NCBI GenBank assembly: GCA_903906615.1
Contig: CAIVKT010000286.1
Span: 1-14,063, forward strand
Direction of reading: 5' to 3'
Length of the DNA: 14,063 bases
DNA from: an uncultured Bacteroidota bacterium
Lineage (GTDB): Bacteria; Bacteroidota; Bacteroidia; Chitinophagales; Chitinophagaceae
In this document: piece by piece, positions 14,059 to 14,063 of the stretch
How the letters are laid out: the number at the start of each line of letters is the position of its first letter
Numbering within the stretch: position 1 is the first letter of the stretch
The notes under the pieces: model-generated
Seen by the model: only the letters and a program-made list of their open reading frames with translations
What the model was told of the DNA's origin: nothing
The model's database searches: none
Program-made: the position numbers and the translations under genes

Positions 14059-14063
14059 TGTTC

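Overview
The window reads as a chromosomal segment of a Bacteroidota bacterium, most likely from the Chitinophagales/Chitinophagaceae side (inference). The evidence is a type IX secretion (T9SS) C-terminal sorting domain with PKD-like repeats, several Sec/SPII lipoproteins including two DUF4397-type ones, an OmpA-like barrel protein, start codons without clear Shine-Dalgarno sequences, and upstream boxes matching the Bacteroidota -7 promoter consensus TAnnTTTG. No mobile element, tRNA, rRNA or CRISPR array was seen.

Layout. Positions 64-3622 (+) hold two tandem paralogous DUF4397-type lipoproteins and an M13 (neprilysin/PepO) zinc metallopeptidase lipoprotein. A strong 13-bp hairpin at 3640-3670 separates them from a convergent minus-strand pair: a T9SS-exported PKD-like repeat protein (start near 7022) followed 26 nt later by an OmpA-family outer-membrane protein (ending at 3697). 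Positions 7023-7853 are mostly intergenic, with one candidate 62-aa gene, a cluster of GC-rich hairpin repeats of REP-like type and a good promoter box. Positions 7854-9830 (+) encode a fused alpha+beta E1 subunit of a branched-chain/2-oxoacid dehydrogenase, followed by a lipoprotein of unknown function (9850-10713). A stand-alone CheY-like response regulator (10722-11162, -) converges on it. A structured intergenic region (11163-11504) carries three hairpins. Then comes a tight minus-strand pair, tatC-rpiB (12807 to 11505). After a short region with an 8-bp tandem repeat, the window ends in a minus-strand membrane-anchored trypsin-like protease with an anti-sigma-factor-like N-terminus (12937-14058).

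How the genes fit together. Most products act at the cell envelope: lipoproteins, a periplasmic or surface peptidase, an OmpA-type peptidoglycan anchor, a T9SS cargo protein, the Tat translocase core and a membrane-anchored protease. The metabolic genes (E1 fusion, rpiB) are housekeeping. I did not find a clear new multi-gene system. The items most worth a second look are the anti-sigma-like/protease fusion, the structured intergenic repeats at 7678-7807 and 11319-11474, the 62-aa ORF and the uncharacterised lipoprotein at 9850.
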